This document shows, piece after piece, positions 1 through 8,381 of a stretch of DNA of 64,000 bases. Origin of the DNA: JAOUEA01 sp963810915 (lineage in GTDB: Bacteria > Actinomycetota > UBA4738 > HRBIN12). The translations under genes and the position numbers were made by a program. Every line of letters begins with the position of its first letter. The stretch's first letter is position 1. A model generated the notes under the pieces. It was not told the origin of the DNA. It searched no databases and was given only the letters and a program-made list of their open reading frames with translations. Where the stretch lies: assembly GCA_963810915.1 (NCBI GenBank), contig CAWEPH010000014.1, forward strand, positions 30,807 to 94,806, in the 5' to 3' direction.

Positions 1-676
1 GAACGACGAGGCCTGGGGGGAGTGGGTGCGGCGCTGGACCGCGGAGGAGGGACGCCACTCGATCGTGATCCGTGACTACCTCACCGTCACGCGCGGCGTC
101 GATCCCACCGTGTTGGAGCAGGGGCGGATGGATCAGGCGCTGCGGGGCTGGTACCCGCAGTTCGCCGAGCAGGGCCCGCTCGACGGCGTGGTCTTCACCA
201 CCATCCAGGAGCTCGCCACGAGGATCTCCCACCGCAACACGGGCGAGCTCACCGATGACGAGAGCGCCAAGAGGCTCTGTTCACGCGTCGCGACCGACGA
301 GAACTTCCACTACGTCTTCTACCGCGACATGGCGCAGGCGGCGATCGAGCTGGACGCCTCGGCGATGGTGATGGCGATGCACCGGCAGATCCTCAACTTC
401 GCGATGCCGGGCGCAGGGATCCCCGGGTTCCGGAAGAAGGCCAAGGCGATGGCGACGGCGGGCGTCTACAACTTGCGGATCCACCTCGAGCAGGTGCTGC
501 GTCCGGTGCTCGACAAGCACTTCCGGCTGGCGGAGCTGAACGGGCTCACGGACCAGGCCAAGCTGGCCCGCGAGGAGATCTACGAGCACCTCGATCGCCT
601 CAAGCGGGTGGCGGAGAAGCTCGGTGAGACCCTGGGCCCCGTGAAGGGCGACCTCTCGAGCGACCCGATCGTCTGA
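1..676 (+). CDS. Acyl-ACP desaturase, 5' partial
   Basis: The reading frame is already open at base 2, so the gene starts outside the window; 224 residues are visible. It is the C-terminal two-thirds of a soluble di-iron fatty acid desaturase, which introduces a double bond into acyl chains on acyl carrier protein. Two iron-ligand motifs of the family are visible: E-E-G-R-H at visible residues 15-19 and D-E-N-F-H at 99-103 (the paired ExxH pattern on a four-helix bundle). A GTG at base 26 is in frame but lies inside the conserved region before the first motif, so it is not the true start. This family is typical of actinobacteria (DesA1/DesA2) and plants. Exact chain-length and position specificity cannot be read from this part. 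Confidence 0.88.
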   Translation, partial: NDEAWGEWVRRWTAEEGRHSIVIRDYLTVTRGVDPTVLEQGRMDQALRGWYPQFAEQGPLDGVVFTTIQELATRISHRNTGELTDDESAKRLCSRVATDENFHYVFYRDMAQAAIELDASAMVMAMHRQILNFAMPGAGIPGFRKKAKAMATAGVYNLRIHLEQVLRPVLDKHFRLAELNGLTDQAKLAREEIYEHLDRLKRVAEKLGETLGPVKGDLSSDPIV

Positions 677-691
677 ATCCGGCATCGGGCA

Positions 692-2276
692 CTAGGTGAC
701 CGTGATCGTGTAGTTCGATGTCGTCTTCGAGTTGGGCGACGCATCGGTCATCTCGACGTTGGAGATCACCGCGCTGACCTCGTTGCAGGTGTTGGCCGGA
801 TAGTTGTTGACGCTCACCTCACCACCGGGACCGGCGACCGCTGTGCCCAGATCCGTCACGACCAGGGTGTCCGGTCCTTGACGACACACCAGGCTCACGT
901 CGAGCTTCCCGACACCCGAGTCCACCGTCACTGTCACGTTCGGCGTGCCCGAATGCGCCAGGCCGATCCAGTTCGTGGCGTAGTCGTTCGCGATCGAACG
1001 TGGGAGCGAGGAGGAAACGGAGTCGATGTCGTCGTTCGGACCCGCGGCCGCCAGGTAGCCGCCCGCCTCCTCGAGGCAGTACGGCTCAGCCGTGCCGCCA
1101 CCGCATGGAATGGTGAACCGCAGGGCGATGCCCGCGTCGTGATAGGCGTCCGCGAGGTTCGAGTGCACCGACTTGAACGCGCGGTTGAACGCCTGGGAGT
1201 TGGTGGAGGCGTTCCGGCTGAGCTGCTCCCAGAAGTAACGGAAGATCCGTCTGCCCCCCGTCGCTGGTGCCGGTGCCGAACGGCTCCGTCATCGCCCGGA
1301 ACACCACCCAGTAGGGGTACGGGAACCTGGGGTCGAACAACGGCATCGGCTTCGTGATGTCGGGCCAGAGGTAGTTGTAGTTGTCGTTGCTCGCGTTGAA
1401 GACCTCGTCCTCCATCCACGTCGCGCCGCCCTCGACCCACGAGCTCTTGACCTTCGTGGGTCCGGTGAGCGCGCCGTAGCCGTACTGCAGCGAATGGTTG
1501 AACTCGTGCGCCACCGTCGCGCGCATCGCGTTCGTCGGCGTGCCGGGGAACGGGACGAAGTTCTGGTTCAGCACCATGCACGACGCCACCGCATCCCGGT
1601 CGTTCCACGGGGTATGGGGGTTGTTGCCTGCGTACGCCGTGCTCGTGACGTACCCGTACAACTGCGTGCCCAGGTTGTCGATGCGCACCAGGTACTTCCC
1701 GCCCGGGACGTTCGTCGACGGATCCTTGGGCGGGGCCGCCCACTTGAATGACGTCACCTCCGTCTTCCAGGTGCGCTCGAGCGTGTTGGTGTACGCCGCG
1801 ATCCGCACGCCGTGCAGCCGCCGCGCGTCGTACTCGATGTAGAAGTGCTTGGTCTTCTTGCGGGAGGGAAGGGGGCCTCGCGCGGACCGGCAGGGGAGCG
1901 TCGACAGCTTCTCGACGCCCGCGCGCACCGCACGCGCGGCGGGTCCGTCACCGAGTGACGGCAGCGCCTGGCGCAGGTGCAGCAGGGGCAGCGTGCCGTC
2001 CCACGGCGTGGTGCTCCGATACGCGGAGGGGACCCGCTCCGGGGAGGTGAACGCCCACAGCAGGTACCGCGCGGCCTGGGTCCCGTTGATGTGCCCGGCG
2101 GCGGCATCGCGCTGGATGAGGTCGGGGGTGGCGAGGTGGGGATGCCGCCGGTGCGCCTGCGGATGCGTGTCGTTCGCGCGGGCCGTCGGACCGGCCAAGG
2201 CGAGTGAGGCCGCCAGCGCGATGGTGGCGGTGGCGAGCGCCGCGGCGCGGCGAGCGGGGCGGACGACGTGCGGCAC
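692..2276 (-). CDS. Secreted zinc metalloprotease-like protein, frameshifted once
   Basis: Starts at a GTG with AAGGAG seven bases upstream. The N-terminus has arginines followed by an alanine/leucine-rich stretch ending near A-R-A-N, a signal peptide. A zinc-binding H-E-F-N-H motif followed by S-L-Q-Y, then a W-V-E-G-G-A-T-W-M-E segment about 25 residues on, matches HExxH peptidases in which a downstream Glu completes the site. The frame breaks near 1250-1262, at a run of six C; reading resumes in another frame (R-I-F-R-Y-F-W-E-Q-L) and runs to a TAG at 692 through a probable beta-rich C-terminal domain. It stands alone, divergent from the arginase-family gene. An extracellular protease is inferred; the substrate is unknown. 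The break is probably a sequencing error. Confidence 0.72.
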
Positions 2277-2334
2277 GGGCGGGCTCCTTGGTCGGGGGTC
2301 CGTACATGCTAAACGGCGGAAGGCCTTCCTCGAC

Positions 2335-2340
2335 TAGAGT
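2335..2340 (+). promoter_or_regulatory. Putative -10 box (TAGAGT) of the arginase-family gene
   Basis: TAGAGT fits the actinobacterial TANNNT -10 consensus and ends 11 bases before the ATG at 2352, so the transcript would be leaderless or nearly so; there is no Shine-Dalgarno sequence. A perfect 12-bp palindrome (GGAAGGCCTTCC, 2318-2329) lies just upstream in the divergent intergenic region and could be an operator, though short GC-rich palindromes are common here. Confidence 0.35.
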
Positions 2341-2351
2341 CCGGGCTCCGG

Positions 2352-3254
2352 ATGGGTGGACGGGTCGCGGTGATCGGCGTGCCGTCGCAGTCGGGAGGGC
2401 GCCCGACGGGCGTGGCGCGGGGTGTGGGTGCGCTCAGGGCGGCCGGGCTGGTGCACGTGCTGCGGACCTCCGGCCACGATGTCGAGGACCTGGGCGACGT
2501 GGCCTTGCCACCGCCCGACCCGACCCGCGATCCCGTCTCGCACGTGGTGAACCCCGGCGGGCTCGCGACCCTGATCCGGGAGGTCGACCGCGCCGTGCGA
2601 GCGGCGCGCGCCCTGGAGCGGTTCCCCCTGGTGCTGGGGGGCGACTGCCCGATGCTCCTCGGATGCCTCCGCGCGATCGGCGACGGGGACCGTCCCGTGG
2701 GCCTGCTGCACGTCGACGGGCACGAGGACGCCTACCCGCCTGCGCGCTCGCCCACCGGTGACTCGGCCGACTCCGAGATCGCGTTCGCGCTCGGGGATGC
2801 CCCGTTGTCGTGGGACGCGGAGTTGGCCGCCACGCAGCCGTGGCTCGCCGCGGATCGGCTCGTGCTCCTGGGTCAACGCGACCGGCCCGACCTCGAGCGA
2901 CACGGGGTGGTTTCGCTCGCGAGCCGGAGCCTCGTGATCGACGCGGCCGCGGTGCGCGGGGATCCCGCCGCCGCCGCGGTCCGGGCCGTGGACCTGCTGG
3001 CGTGGGCGCCGTATTGGTTCCACCTCGACTGGGACGTGCTGGCCAACGACGCGATGGGCGCGGTGATCTTCCCGCGCGCGGGCGGGCTCACCTGGGACGA
3101 CCTGGCAACGGTCGCGCGCGAGGCGCTCGGGCGACGCACGTGCGCGGGCTGGGACGCGGGCACCTACAATCCGGACCGCGACCCGGACGGCACGTACGCG
3201 ACCCGGATCGTCGGCTTCATCGCCGATGCGCTCCACGCGCGCGACCCACGCTGA
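2352..3254 (+). CDS. Arginase/agmatinase-family (ureohydrolase) protein
   Basis: A 300-residue protein of the usual ureohydrolase length. The manganese-binding blocks can be seen in order: G-G-D-C-P-M near residue 97 (family GGDHS/GGDCS), H-V-D-G-H-E-D near 123 (family DAHxD) and L-D-W-D-V-L near 225 (family DxDxxDP, here without the usual final Asp-Pro). Members hydrolyse arginine, agmatine, formiminoglutamate or guanidino acids to release urea or formamide. The altered second and third blocks argue against classical arginase, so the substrate is left open. It is the first of two co-directional genes; the glycosyltransferase starts 17 bases after its stop. Confidence 0.8.
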   Translation: MGGRVAVIGVPSQSGGRPTGVARGVGALRAAGLVHVLRTSGHDVEDLGDVALPPPDPTRDPVSHVVNPGGLATLIREVDRAVRAARALERFPLVLGGDCPMLLGCLRAIGDGDRPVGLLHVDGHEDAYPPARSPTGDSADSEIAFALGDAPLSWDAELAATQPWLAADRLVLLGQRDRPDLERHGVVSLASRSLVIDAAAVRGDPAAAAVRAVDLLAWAPYWFHLDWDVLANDAMGAVIFPRAGGLTWDDLATVAREALGRRTCAGWDAGTYNPDRDPDGTYATRIVGFIADALHARDPR

Positions 3255-3271
3255 CAGGAGGCATGACGCAC

Positions 3272-4573
3272 ATGAGCGAGGCCAAGACGATCGCGTTCTT
3301 CCCCGAGCCCGGCGCCTGGGGTCCGACCAACAATTGCGTCGCGATCGCCAACGTGCTGTCGGAGCGGGGCCACCGGATCGTCTTCGTGGTGGACGAGTCG
3401 TTCGAGGGTGTGCTCGAGGCTAGAGGATTCGAGGAGCGCATGATGCGGATGGCGCCGCCCGAGGAGGACGCGGACCCCACGGCCGATCCCTGGGCGGAGT
3501 TCATCCGCGTGACGGCGCCCGAGTTCCGCAAGCCGACGATCGATCAGATCGAGACGGTCACGAAGCCGATCTGGGAAGCGCTCGTGGCGGGCGAGCAGTA
3601 CTCGCACGAACGTGTGATGGACATCTGGGACGACGTCCGTCCGGACGCGGTCGTGACGGACAACGTCACGGGGTACCCGGCGGTGGAGCTCGCCGGCGCG
3701 CCGTGGGTCCGGTTCGTCTCGGCGAACCCGCTGGAGATGCGCGACGGGGATCTGCCTCCGGTGCTGTCGGGGCTCCCGGTTGCCGACCGGGGGGAATGGT
3801 CGGCGTTCCGGGCCGAGTACCACCGCCAGCACGAGGACCTGCTGCGGGAGCACAACGACTTCCGCGCGTCGGTGAACGTGGCGCCGTGCCCTCTGGACGA
3901 GTTCAACACCCATTCGCCCTGGTGCAACCTCTACCTGTTCCCGAAGGCGGCGGACTATGACCGTGCCGAGCCCCTCGACCCCACGTGGCACCGGCTGCAG
4001 TCCACCGTGCGGACCACGGACGCCGCGTTCGACATGGAGGAGCACCTGCCCGGGGACGGCAAGATCGTGTACCTCTCGCTCGGCTCGTTGGGGTGCATGG
4101 ACGTCGGGCTGATGCAGCGGCTGATCGACGCGCTGGCGGCGACCGAGCATCGCGTGATCGTCTCGATGGGGCCGCTGAAGGATCAGATGACGCTGGGGCC
4201 GAACATGTACGGCGACCAGTTCCTGCCGCAGCCCTCGATCCTGCCGCAGTGCGACCTGCTGATCACGCACGGCGGGAACAACACGGTGTGCGAGGGCTTC
4301 CACTTCGGCTTGCCGATGATCGGCCTGCCGCTGTTCTGGGACCAGTACGACAACGCACAGCGTCTGGACGAGACGGGCTACGGCGTCCGCCTGCCCACGT
4401 ACGACTGGACCGACGACGAGCTGGCGGCAGCGGTGAACCGGCTCCTCGCCGACGAGGACCTCTCCGCGCGGATGGCGACGATCGCCGCCGCCGTGCGAGC
4501 CGAACCGGGTCGCGTGAAGGGCGCCGACCTGATCGAACGGGTGGCCGTGACGGGCGAGCCCGTCACGCGCTAG
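3272..4573 (+). CDS. UDP-glycosyltransferase, MGT/GT1 type
   Basis: Predicted 433 residues with a GT-B fold. The C-terminal nucleotide-sugar motif reads T-H-G-G-N-N-T-V-C-E-G, followed by G-L-P-M-I-G-L-P-L-F-W-D-Q-Y-D-N-A, the signature of macrolide/flavonoid-type glycosyltransferases. Two in-frame ATGs exist; the second (3272) is chosen because AGGAGG at 3256-3261 is 10 bases upstream of it but only one base from the first at 3263. It may be co-transcribed with the arginase-family gene. Its stop TAG overlaps the stop of the convergent corrinoid-protein gene within one CTAG. The acceptor is unknown; family members glycosylate small lipophilic molecules. Confidence 0.85.
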   Translation: MSEAKTIAFFPEPGAWGPTNNCVAIANVLSERGHRIVFVVDESFEGVLEARGFEERMMRMAPPEEDADPTADPWAEFIRVTAPEFRKPTIDQIETVTKPIWEALVAGEQYSHERVMDIWDDVRPDAVVTDNVTGYPAVELAGAPWVRFVSANPLEMRDGDLPPVLSGLPVADRGEWSAFRAEYHRQHEDLLREHNDFRASVNVAPCPLDEFNTHSPWCNLYLFPKAADYDRAEPLDPTWHRLQSTVRTTDAAFDMEEHLPGDGKIVYLSLGSLGCMDVGLMQRLIDALAATEHRVIVSMGPLKDQMTLGPNMYGDQFLPQPSILPQCDLLITHGGNNTVCEGFHFGLPMIGLPLFWDQYDNAQRLDETGYGVRLPTYDWTDDELAAAVNRLLADEDLSARMATIAAAVRAEPGRVKGADLIERVAVTGEPVTR

Positions 4574-5247
4574 GCGCCGAGGACGACCTCCGCCTCCTTG
4601 GTGCTGCGACCCACCAGCTCGAGCGCCTTCTGCACGGCCTCGGGGGCATCGGGCGCGAAGCCGTCCGCGCCGATCGACGTGGCCCACTCCTCGGTCACGG
4701 GGGCGCCCCCGACCATCACCTTCACCTTGTCGCGCAGACCGGCGGCTTCGAGGGCCTCGATCACGACCTTCTGCTGCGGCACCGTGGTGGTGAGCAACGC
4801 TGAGAGTCCGACGATCGCGGGCTGCATCTCCTGCACCGCGGCGATGATCTTCTCCACCGGGACGTCCTTGCCCAGGTCGTGGACCTGGAAGCCCACCGTC
4901 TTCAGCATCGCGCCGACCATGTTCTTCCCGAGGTCGTGCAGGTCGCCCTTCACCGTCGCCGTCACGACGAGGTCGCCCTTCTGCGCACCGCCCTTGGCCA
5001 GCAGCGCCGGCTCGACGATCTCGTTGCACTTCTTGAACAGCGTCGCGGACGCGACGACCTCGGGCAGGAAGACCTCGCCGCGCTTCCAGCGCTCGCCGAG
5101 CTCGAACATCGCCGCCGCCATGCCCTCTTCGAGGATCACGACCGGATCCACGTCCGCGTCCACCAGTCCCTGCGTGGCCTCCAGGGCGGGCTCCTTGTTG
5201 GCCGCCATCAGATTGACGCGCAGTTGCTCCAGCAGTTCCTCGGACAT
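4570..5247 (-). CDS. Methyltransferase cognate corrinoid protein (MtbC/MttC type)
   Basis: A 225-residue B12-binding protein that carries a methyl group between a substrate methyltransferase and a second methyltransferase. The N-terminal part (about 1-90) is the helical cap domain; the C-terminal Rossmann-like domain has G-D-L-H-D-L-G-K-N, the D-x-H-x-x-G motif whose His ligates cobalt base-off, then G-L-S-A-L-L-T-T-T and G-G-A-P-V. The start ATG at 5247 has GAAAGGG upstream; a longer in-frame start at 5292 lacks one. It lies 80 bases downstream of the MttB-family gene on the same strand, the usual pairing of substrate methyltransferase and corrinoid protein. No reductive activator (RamA type) or THF-methylating partner is seen nearby. 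Confidence 0.9.
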   Translation of the reverse strand: MSEELLEQLRVNLMAANKEPALEATQGLVDADVDPVVILEEGMAAAMFELGERWKRGEVFLPEVVASATLFKKCNEIVEPALLAKGGAQKGDLVVTATVKGDLHDLGKNMVGAMLKTVGFQVHDLGKDVPVEKIIAAVQEMQPAIVGLSALLTTTVPQQKVVIEALEAAGLRDKVKVMVGGAPVTEEWATSIGADGFAPDAPEAVQKALELVGRSTKEAEVVLGA

Positions 5248-5327
5248 GTCAGGACCCTTTCGTCTGCAGTGATCGCCCCCGGAGCAACGCACGATACCGC
5301 GCCCACCGCCGGAGCCGTTAGCCGCGG

Positions 5328-6794
5328 CTACTTCACGTACTCCCTCTCGAAGTCGTCGATCACCTTCTGGATCTCCGACTCGGCTCCGTCGGGCAGAGGG
5401 TAGGGCTCATGCGTCTCGATCAGCTGCTTGGCTTTCTCGGTGGCCTTGGCCTTGGGGACCGGCCGTCCGGCGGCCTCCCAGTCCTCCCAGCTCGCGTGGC
5501 TGAACATCTCGGTGGGCCACACGTCGTACATGTGCTCGAGCGTGTACTCCTGGTCCAAGAAGTGGTTCCCGGGACCGACGGCGTCGATCTGGTCCACCGC
5601 GTAGTCGACCTCGGCCGGATCGCCGACGCCCTCCGACGTGCTGGCGATCATGTCGAACAGCTCGGCGTCGAGCACCAGCTGCGCGTGGCTGAAGACGCGG
5701 GCCGCGTACAGGAGGCCGGCCCCGGAGAACATGTCGACGCCCGCCACCCAGCTCGCGAATCCCGAGGCCGCGTTCTCCGCGCCCGCCTGCCAGTCGGAGG
5801 TGCGCGAGCCGCTCGCGAAGGTGCCCACCATCGACTTGAACCCGTACGCGCGGGCCAGCTGGGCGTTGGCCATCTGGAAGACGATGTCCTCGGGACCTCC
5901 GCACACGGCCGCGCCGCTGCGCATATCCATCGTGGTGGCGCACGAAGCGTAGAAGGTGCGCGAGCCCGGCTGCAGGAGCTGCAGGGCGATGATCCCGGCG
6001 ATGATCTCGGCGTTCGAGATCACGAGCGTGCCGGCCCGGCTGATGGGAGCGGTGGCGGCGAGGATCGGCATCACCATGAAGCCGCAGGGCACATCGGCTT
6101 TCGCGAACTCGACGGCTGCCTGGAGCGGCCCCCCGTCGTAGACGAGCGGGCTCACGCTGCACTGGAACGCCGACACGATGGGGCGCTCGTGCATCGAGGC
6201 GCCGCCACCGGCGATCTGCACCATCTCGGAGACGGCGCGGGCCTGCTCGGGCGTGACCGCCGTCATCATGCAGATGTGCTTGCCCGTGTTCAGCAGGTTC
6301 GCCTGCAGGTTGTTGAGGGGCTCGACCGGCACGGGGTACTCGCGCGCGGACGCGGGCTGCCAGATGTAGCCGATCTGCGGGAGCGCATCGCCGATCCGCG
6401 TGGCGGTCGCGCAGTCCTCCTTGTTCGACGCACGGCGCTCGTCCGTCTCCAGGTCGACGACCTCCGCCGCGTTGCCGTCGACGCCCAGATAGCCGCGTGT
6501 GCCGTCGAGGACGAGATCGAGACCCGGCTCACGGGAAGATAGGGGCAGGTCGCGTGGGGCGATCTCCAGCATCTCGAGGGAGAGCGCCCGGGGGAACATC
6601 GCGCGGCTGGTGGCCTCGTCGATCACCGCGCCGGCGTTGCCGAGCTCCTTCAAGGTCACCTCCGAGCGGACCTCGATGCCCGTGCGCTCCAATACGTCGA
6701 GGCTGGCTTCCTGGATCCGATGGAGCTGATCCTGGGTGAGGATGTCGAGTGGCTGCTCGCGATGCTTCACGGTGCGGATCGTGCGCTCGGCCAA
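5328..6794 (-). CDS. Trimethylamine methyltransferase (MttB) family protein, non-pyrrolysine
   Basis: Predicted 488 residues, the usual family length. It should transfer a methyl group from a methylated amine to the corrinoid protein encoded just downstream. The start is a TTG at 6794 preceded by GAGGAAGGA seven bases upstream; a longer frame to 6893 has no such site and a low-complexity extension. The frame is uninterrupted: no in-frame amber codon occurs, so this is a non-pyrrolysine homologue. Characterised members of that subgroup (MtgB) demethylate quaternary amines such as glycine betaine rather than trimethylamine. Substrate assignment here is inference. The pair could feed methyl groups to tetrahydrofolate and so to the serine-cycle genes 17 kb away. 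Confidence 0.88.
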   Translation of the reverse strand: MAERTIRTVKHREQPLDILTQDQLHRIQEASLDVLERTGIEVRSEVTLKELGNAGAVIDEATSRAMFPRALSLEMLEIAPRDLPLSSREPGLDLVLDGTRGYLGVDGNAAEVVDLETDERRASNKEDCATATRIGDALPQIGYIWQPASAREYPVPVEPLNNLQANLLNTGKHICMMTAVTPEQARAVSEMVQIAGGGASMHERPIVSAFQCSVSPLVYDGGPLQAAVEFAKADVPCGFMVMPILAATAPISRAGTLVISNAEIIAGIIALQLLQPGSRTFYASCATTMDMRSGAAVCGGPEDIVFQMANAQLARAYGFKSMVGTFASGSRTSDWQAGAENAASGFASWVAGVDMFSGAGLLYAARVFSHAQLVLDAELFDMIASTSEGVGDPAEVDYAVDQIDAVGPGNHFLDQEYTLEHMYDVWPTEMFSHASWEDWEAAGRPVPKAKATEKAKQLIETHEPYPLPDGAESEIQKVIDDFEREYVK

Positions 6795-6942
6795 TGTCGG
6801 GTCCTTCCTCGGTGTCGGGGCGCGTGGCGGCTCAGCAGCCGAAGGTACGCCCCTCCAGGAGGCGGGTCCACCGTTGGCTCGACCGCGGGTCATGAACGGC
6901 GTCGGGAAGGGGCCGCAGAGGACGCGGGAGGGGGGTCGGGGC

Positions 6943-6948
6943 TAACCT
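6943..6948 (+). promoter_or_regulatory. Putative -10 box (TAACCT), leaderless start of the DinB-like gene
   Basis: TAACCT matches TANNNT and ends six bases before the ATG at 6955, placing the transcription start at or next to the start codon. No Shine-Dalgarno sequence precedes the ATG. Confidence 0.45.
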
Positions 6949-6954
6949 CCGTGC

Positions 6955-7479
6955 ATGGCCGCACCCACGGGGTTCCCATCGCGACGCAGCGCGCTCCGCA
7001 TCCTCGCCGACGGGAACCGCGAGGTCCGCGACCTGATCGCGCAGCTCCCGCCGCGTGCGCGCACGAGGCCCGGTCTCGGCGGGGGAGACTGGTCCCCGAA
7101 GGACTTGCTCGGCCACCTCGAGACCTGGGAAGGGTTCGCCCTCGACGCGCTCGATGCGTGGGACGAAGGTCATGGGCCCGCGTTCGAACGGGAGCTGTGG
7201 AGCCGCGGCACGAACGCGATCAACCGCGACGCCTACGAGCGGAAGAAGGGACGGTCGTTCCCGGACACGGTCCGCCGCGCCGATGCGACCCACGCCGCAT
7301 TGATGGCGCGCATCGAGGCGATGAGCGACGCACGGTGGGGGAGCCCGGGGACGGCGCGCGGCCGCAAACCGGTGGGGGAGCGTCTCGGCGGCATCCTGGG
7401 CGGGCCGAAGGGACACTTCCGTCACGCGGAGGCACATCTCAAGGATCTGCGTCCCTTCGTGGAGGACCACCGGAGGTAG
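6955..7479 (+). CDS. DinB-superfamily (four-helix bundle) protein
   Basis: A 174-residue all-helical protein. The segment W-S-P-K-D-L-L-G-H-L-E-T-W-E near residues 43-56 and G-H-F-R-H-A-E-A-H-L near the C-terminus resemble the spaced histidines that bind a metal in DinB/YfiT and mycothiol-dependent maleylpyruvate isomerase N-terminal domains. Members include thiol-dependent (bacillithiol or mycothiol) transferases and many proteins of unknown role. It stands between divergent mttB and the convergent L,D-transpeptidase gene, so it is probably monocistronic. Specific function is not assigned. Confidence 0.68.
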   Translation: MAAPTGFPSRRSALRILADGNREVRDLIAQLPPRARTRPGLGGGDWSPKDLLGHLETWEGFALDALDAWDEGHGPAFERELWSRGTNAINRDAYERKKGRSFPDTVRRADATHAALMARIEAMSDARWGSPGTARGRKPVGERLGGILGGPKGHFRHAEAHLKDLRPFVEDHRR

Positions 7480-7485
7480 GCGTCT

Positions 7486-8328
7486 TCAGCGCTGGATGAC
7501 GACCGGCGTGCCGAGCCGCAACAGTGGCATGAGGCGATGGAGCGTGCGCTCGCTCACGCGCACGCAGCCCGCGCTGGCGCTACGCCCGATCGAGGACGGG
7601 TCGTTGGTGCCGTGGATCGCGAGCTGGTTGCCCCCGCTCCACCCGGCGGGCAGGTGCGGCTGGATCCCGGAGATCCCGAACGCGAAGGACCCGAGCGCGC
7701 TTCCGGAACCGAAGGGGATCCGGTCCGTCACGAAGTACCGTCCCACGGGCGTGGGGGAGGACGGCGCGCCGGTCGCACCGCGGGCACCGAACAGGGTCTT
7801 GCCGAACTTGGTGACCGTGATCCGGTGCCGCGAGAGGTCGACGTGGACCTCGACGAAGGTGCGCGCGTGAGCCAGGCCGCGCAAGGGGATCCACCCGTGG
7901 CGATGCGGCCAGGTGTAGGGGAGCGCCACGCGCCCCCACCGGCCGTGCTTCACCGTCTCCTCGACCCATGCGGTGAGGGCGACGTGGTAGTACTTCGAGC
8001 TCGACACGAGGGTGCCGACCGCCCGTGCGCCGACGGACGGATGCGCGCGCGCCGTCATCGCGTGCGGGATGCGGACGAGCAGCTGCGGTTCGGGCCCCAC
8101 GTGGGCCTGGTGGTGGCCGGTCTTCGTGACTCTCGCGCGCGGGGTAGGGGCGCGCAGAGGGGCGATCCCTTCCCCTTCCGCGAACGCCGTGGTGACGGCA
8201 GGCATCGCATGGGCGGCGTCTCCCGGCTGGTGGCCCGCGAAGGAGACCACGCCGAGGGCTCCCAGGGCGACGACAAGGGCCACGATGGCCATGACCCAGG
8301 TCGTCCGGAGACGGTGCTCGCGCGGCAT
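7486..8328 (-). CDS. L,D-transpeptidase (YkuD domain), membrane-anchored
   Basis: A 280-residue cell-wall enzyme that makes 3-3 cross-links in peptidoglycan or attaches proteins to it. Residues about 12-30 form one hydrophobic segment, an uncleaved anchor or signal peptide, followed by a linker. The C-terminal YkuD domain shows A-I-H-G-T-N-D and S-A-S-A-G-C-V-R-V, supplying the catalytic His and Cys (Cys about 255). L,D-transpeptidation is prominent in actinobacterial cell walls. The gene is convergent with the DinB-like gene (6 bases between stops) and 53 bases downstream of the cyclase-ATPase gene on the same strand. Confidence 0.88.
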   Translation of the reverse strand: MPREHRLRTTWVMAIVALVVALGALGVVSFAGHQPGDAAHAMPAVTTAFAEGEGIAPLRAPTPRARVTKTGHHQAHVGPEPQLLVRIPHAMTARAHPSVGARAVGTLVSSSKYYHVALTAWVEETVKHGRWGRVALPYTWPHRHGWIPLRGLAHARTFVEVHVDLSRHRITVTKFGKTLFGARGATGAPSSPTPVGRYFVTDRIPFGSGSALGSFAFGISGIQPHLPAGWSGGNQLAIHGTNDPSSIGRSASAGCVRVSERTLHRLMPLLRLGTPVVIQR

Positions 8329-8381
8329 CCCTCACGCATCGGCGACCGCATGAGGGCGCTTGAGGGCTTGGGTGTTGGGGG

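Noticed and set aside
5328..6794. Pyrrolysine-containing MttB
   Set aside because: The frame has no internal amber codon and no pyrrolysine biosynthesis genes are visible, so it is a non-pyrrolysine homologue.
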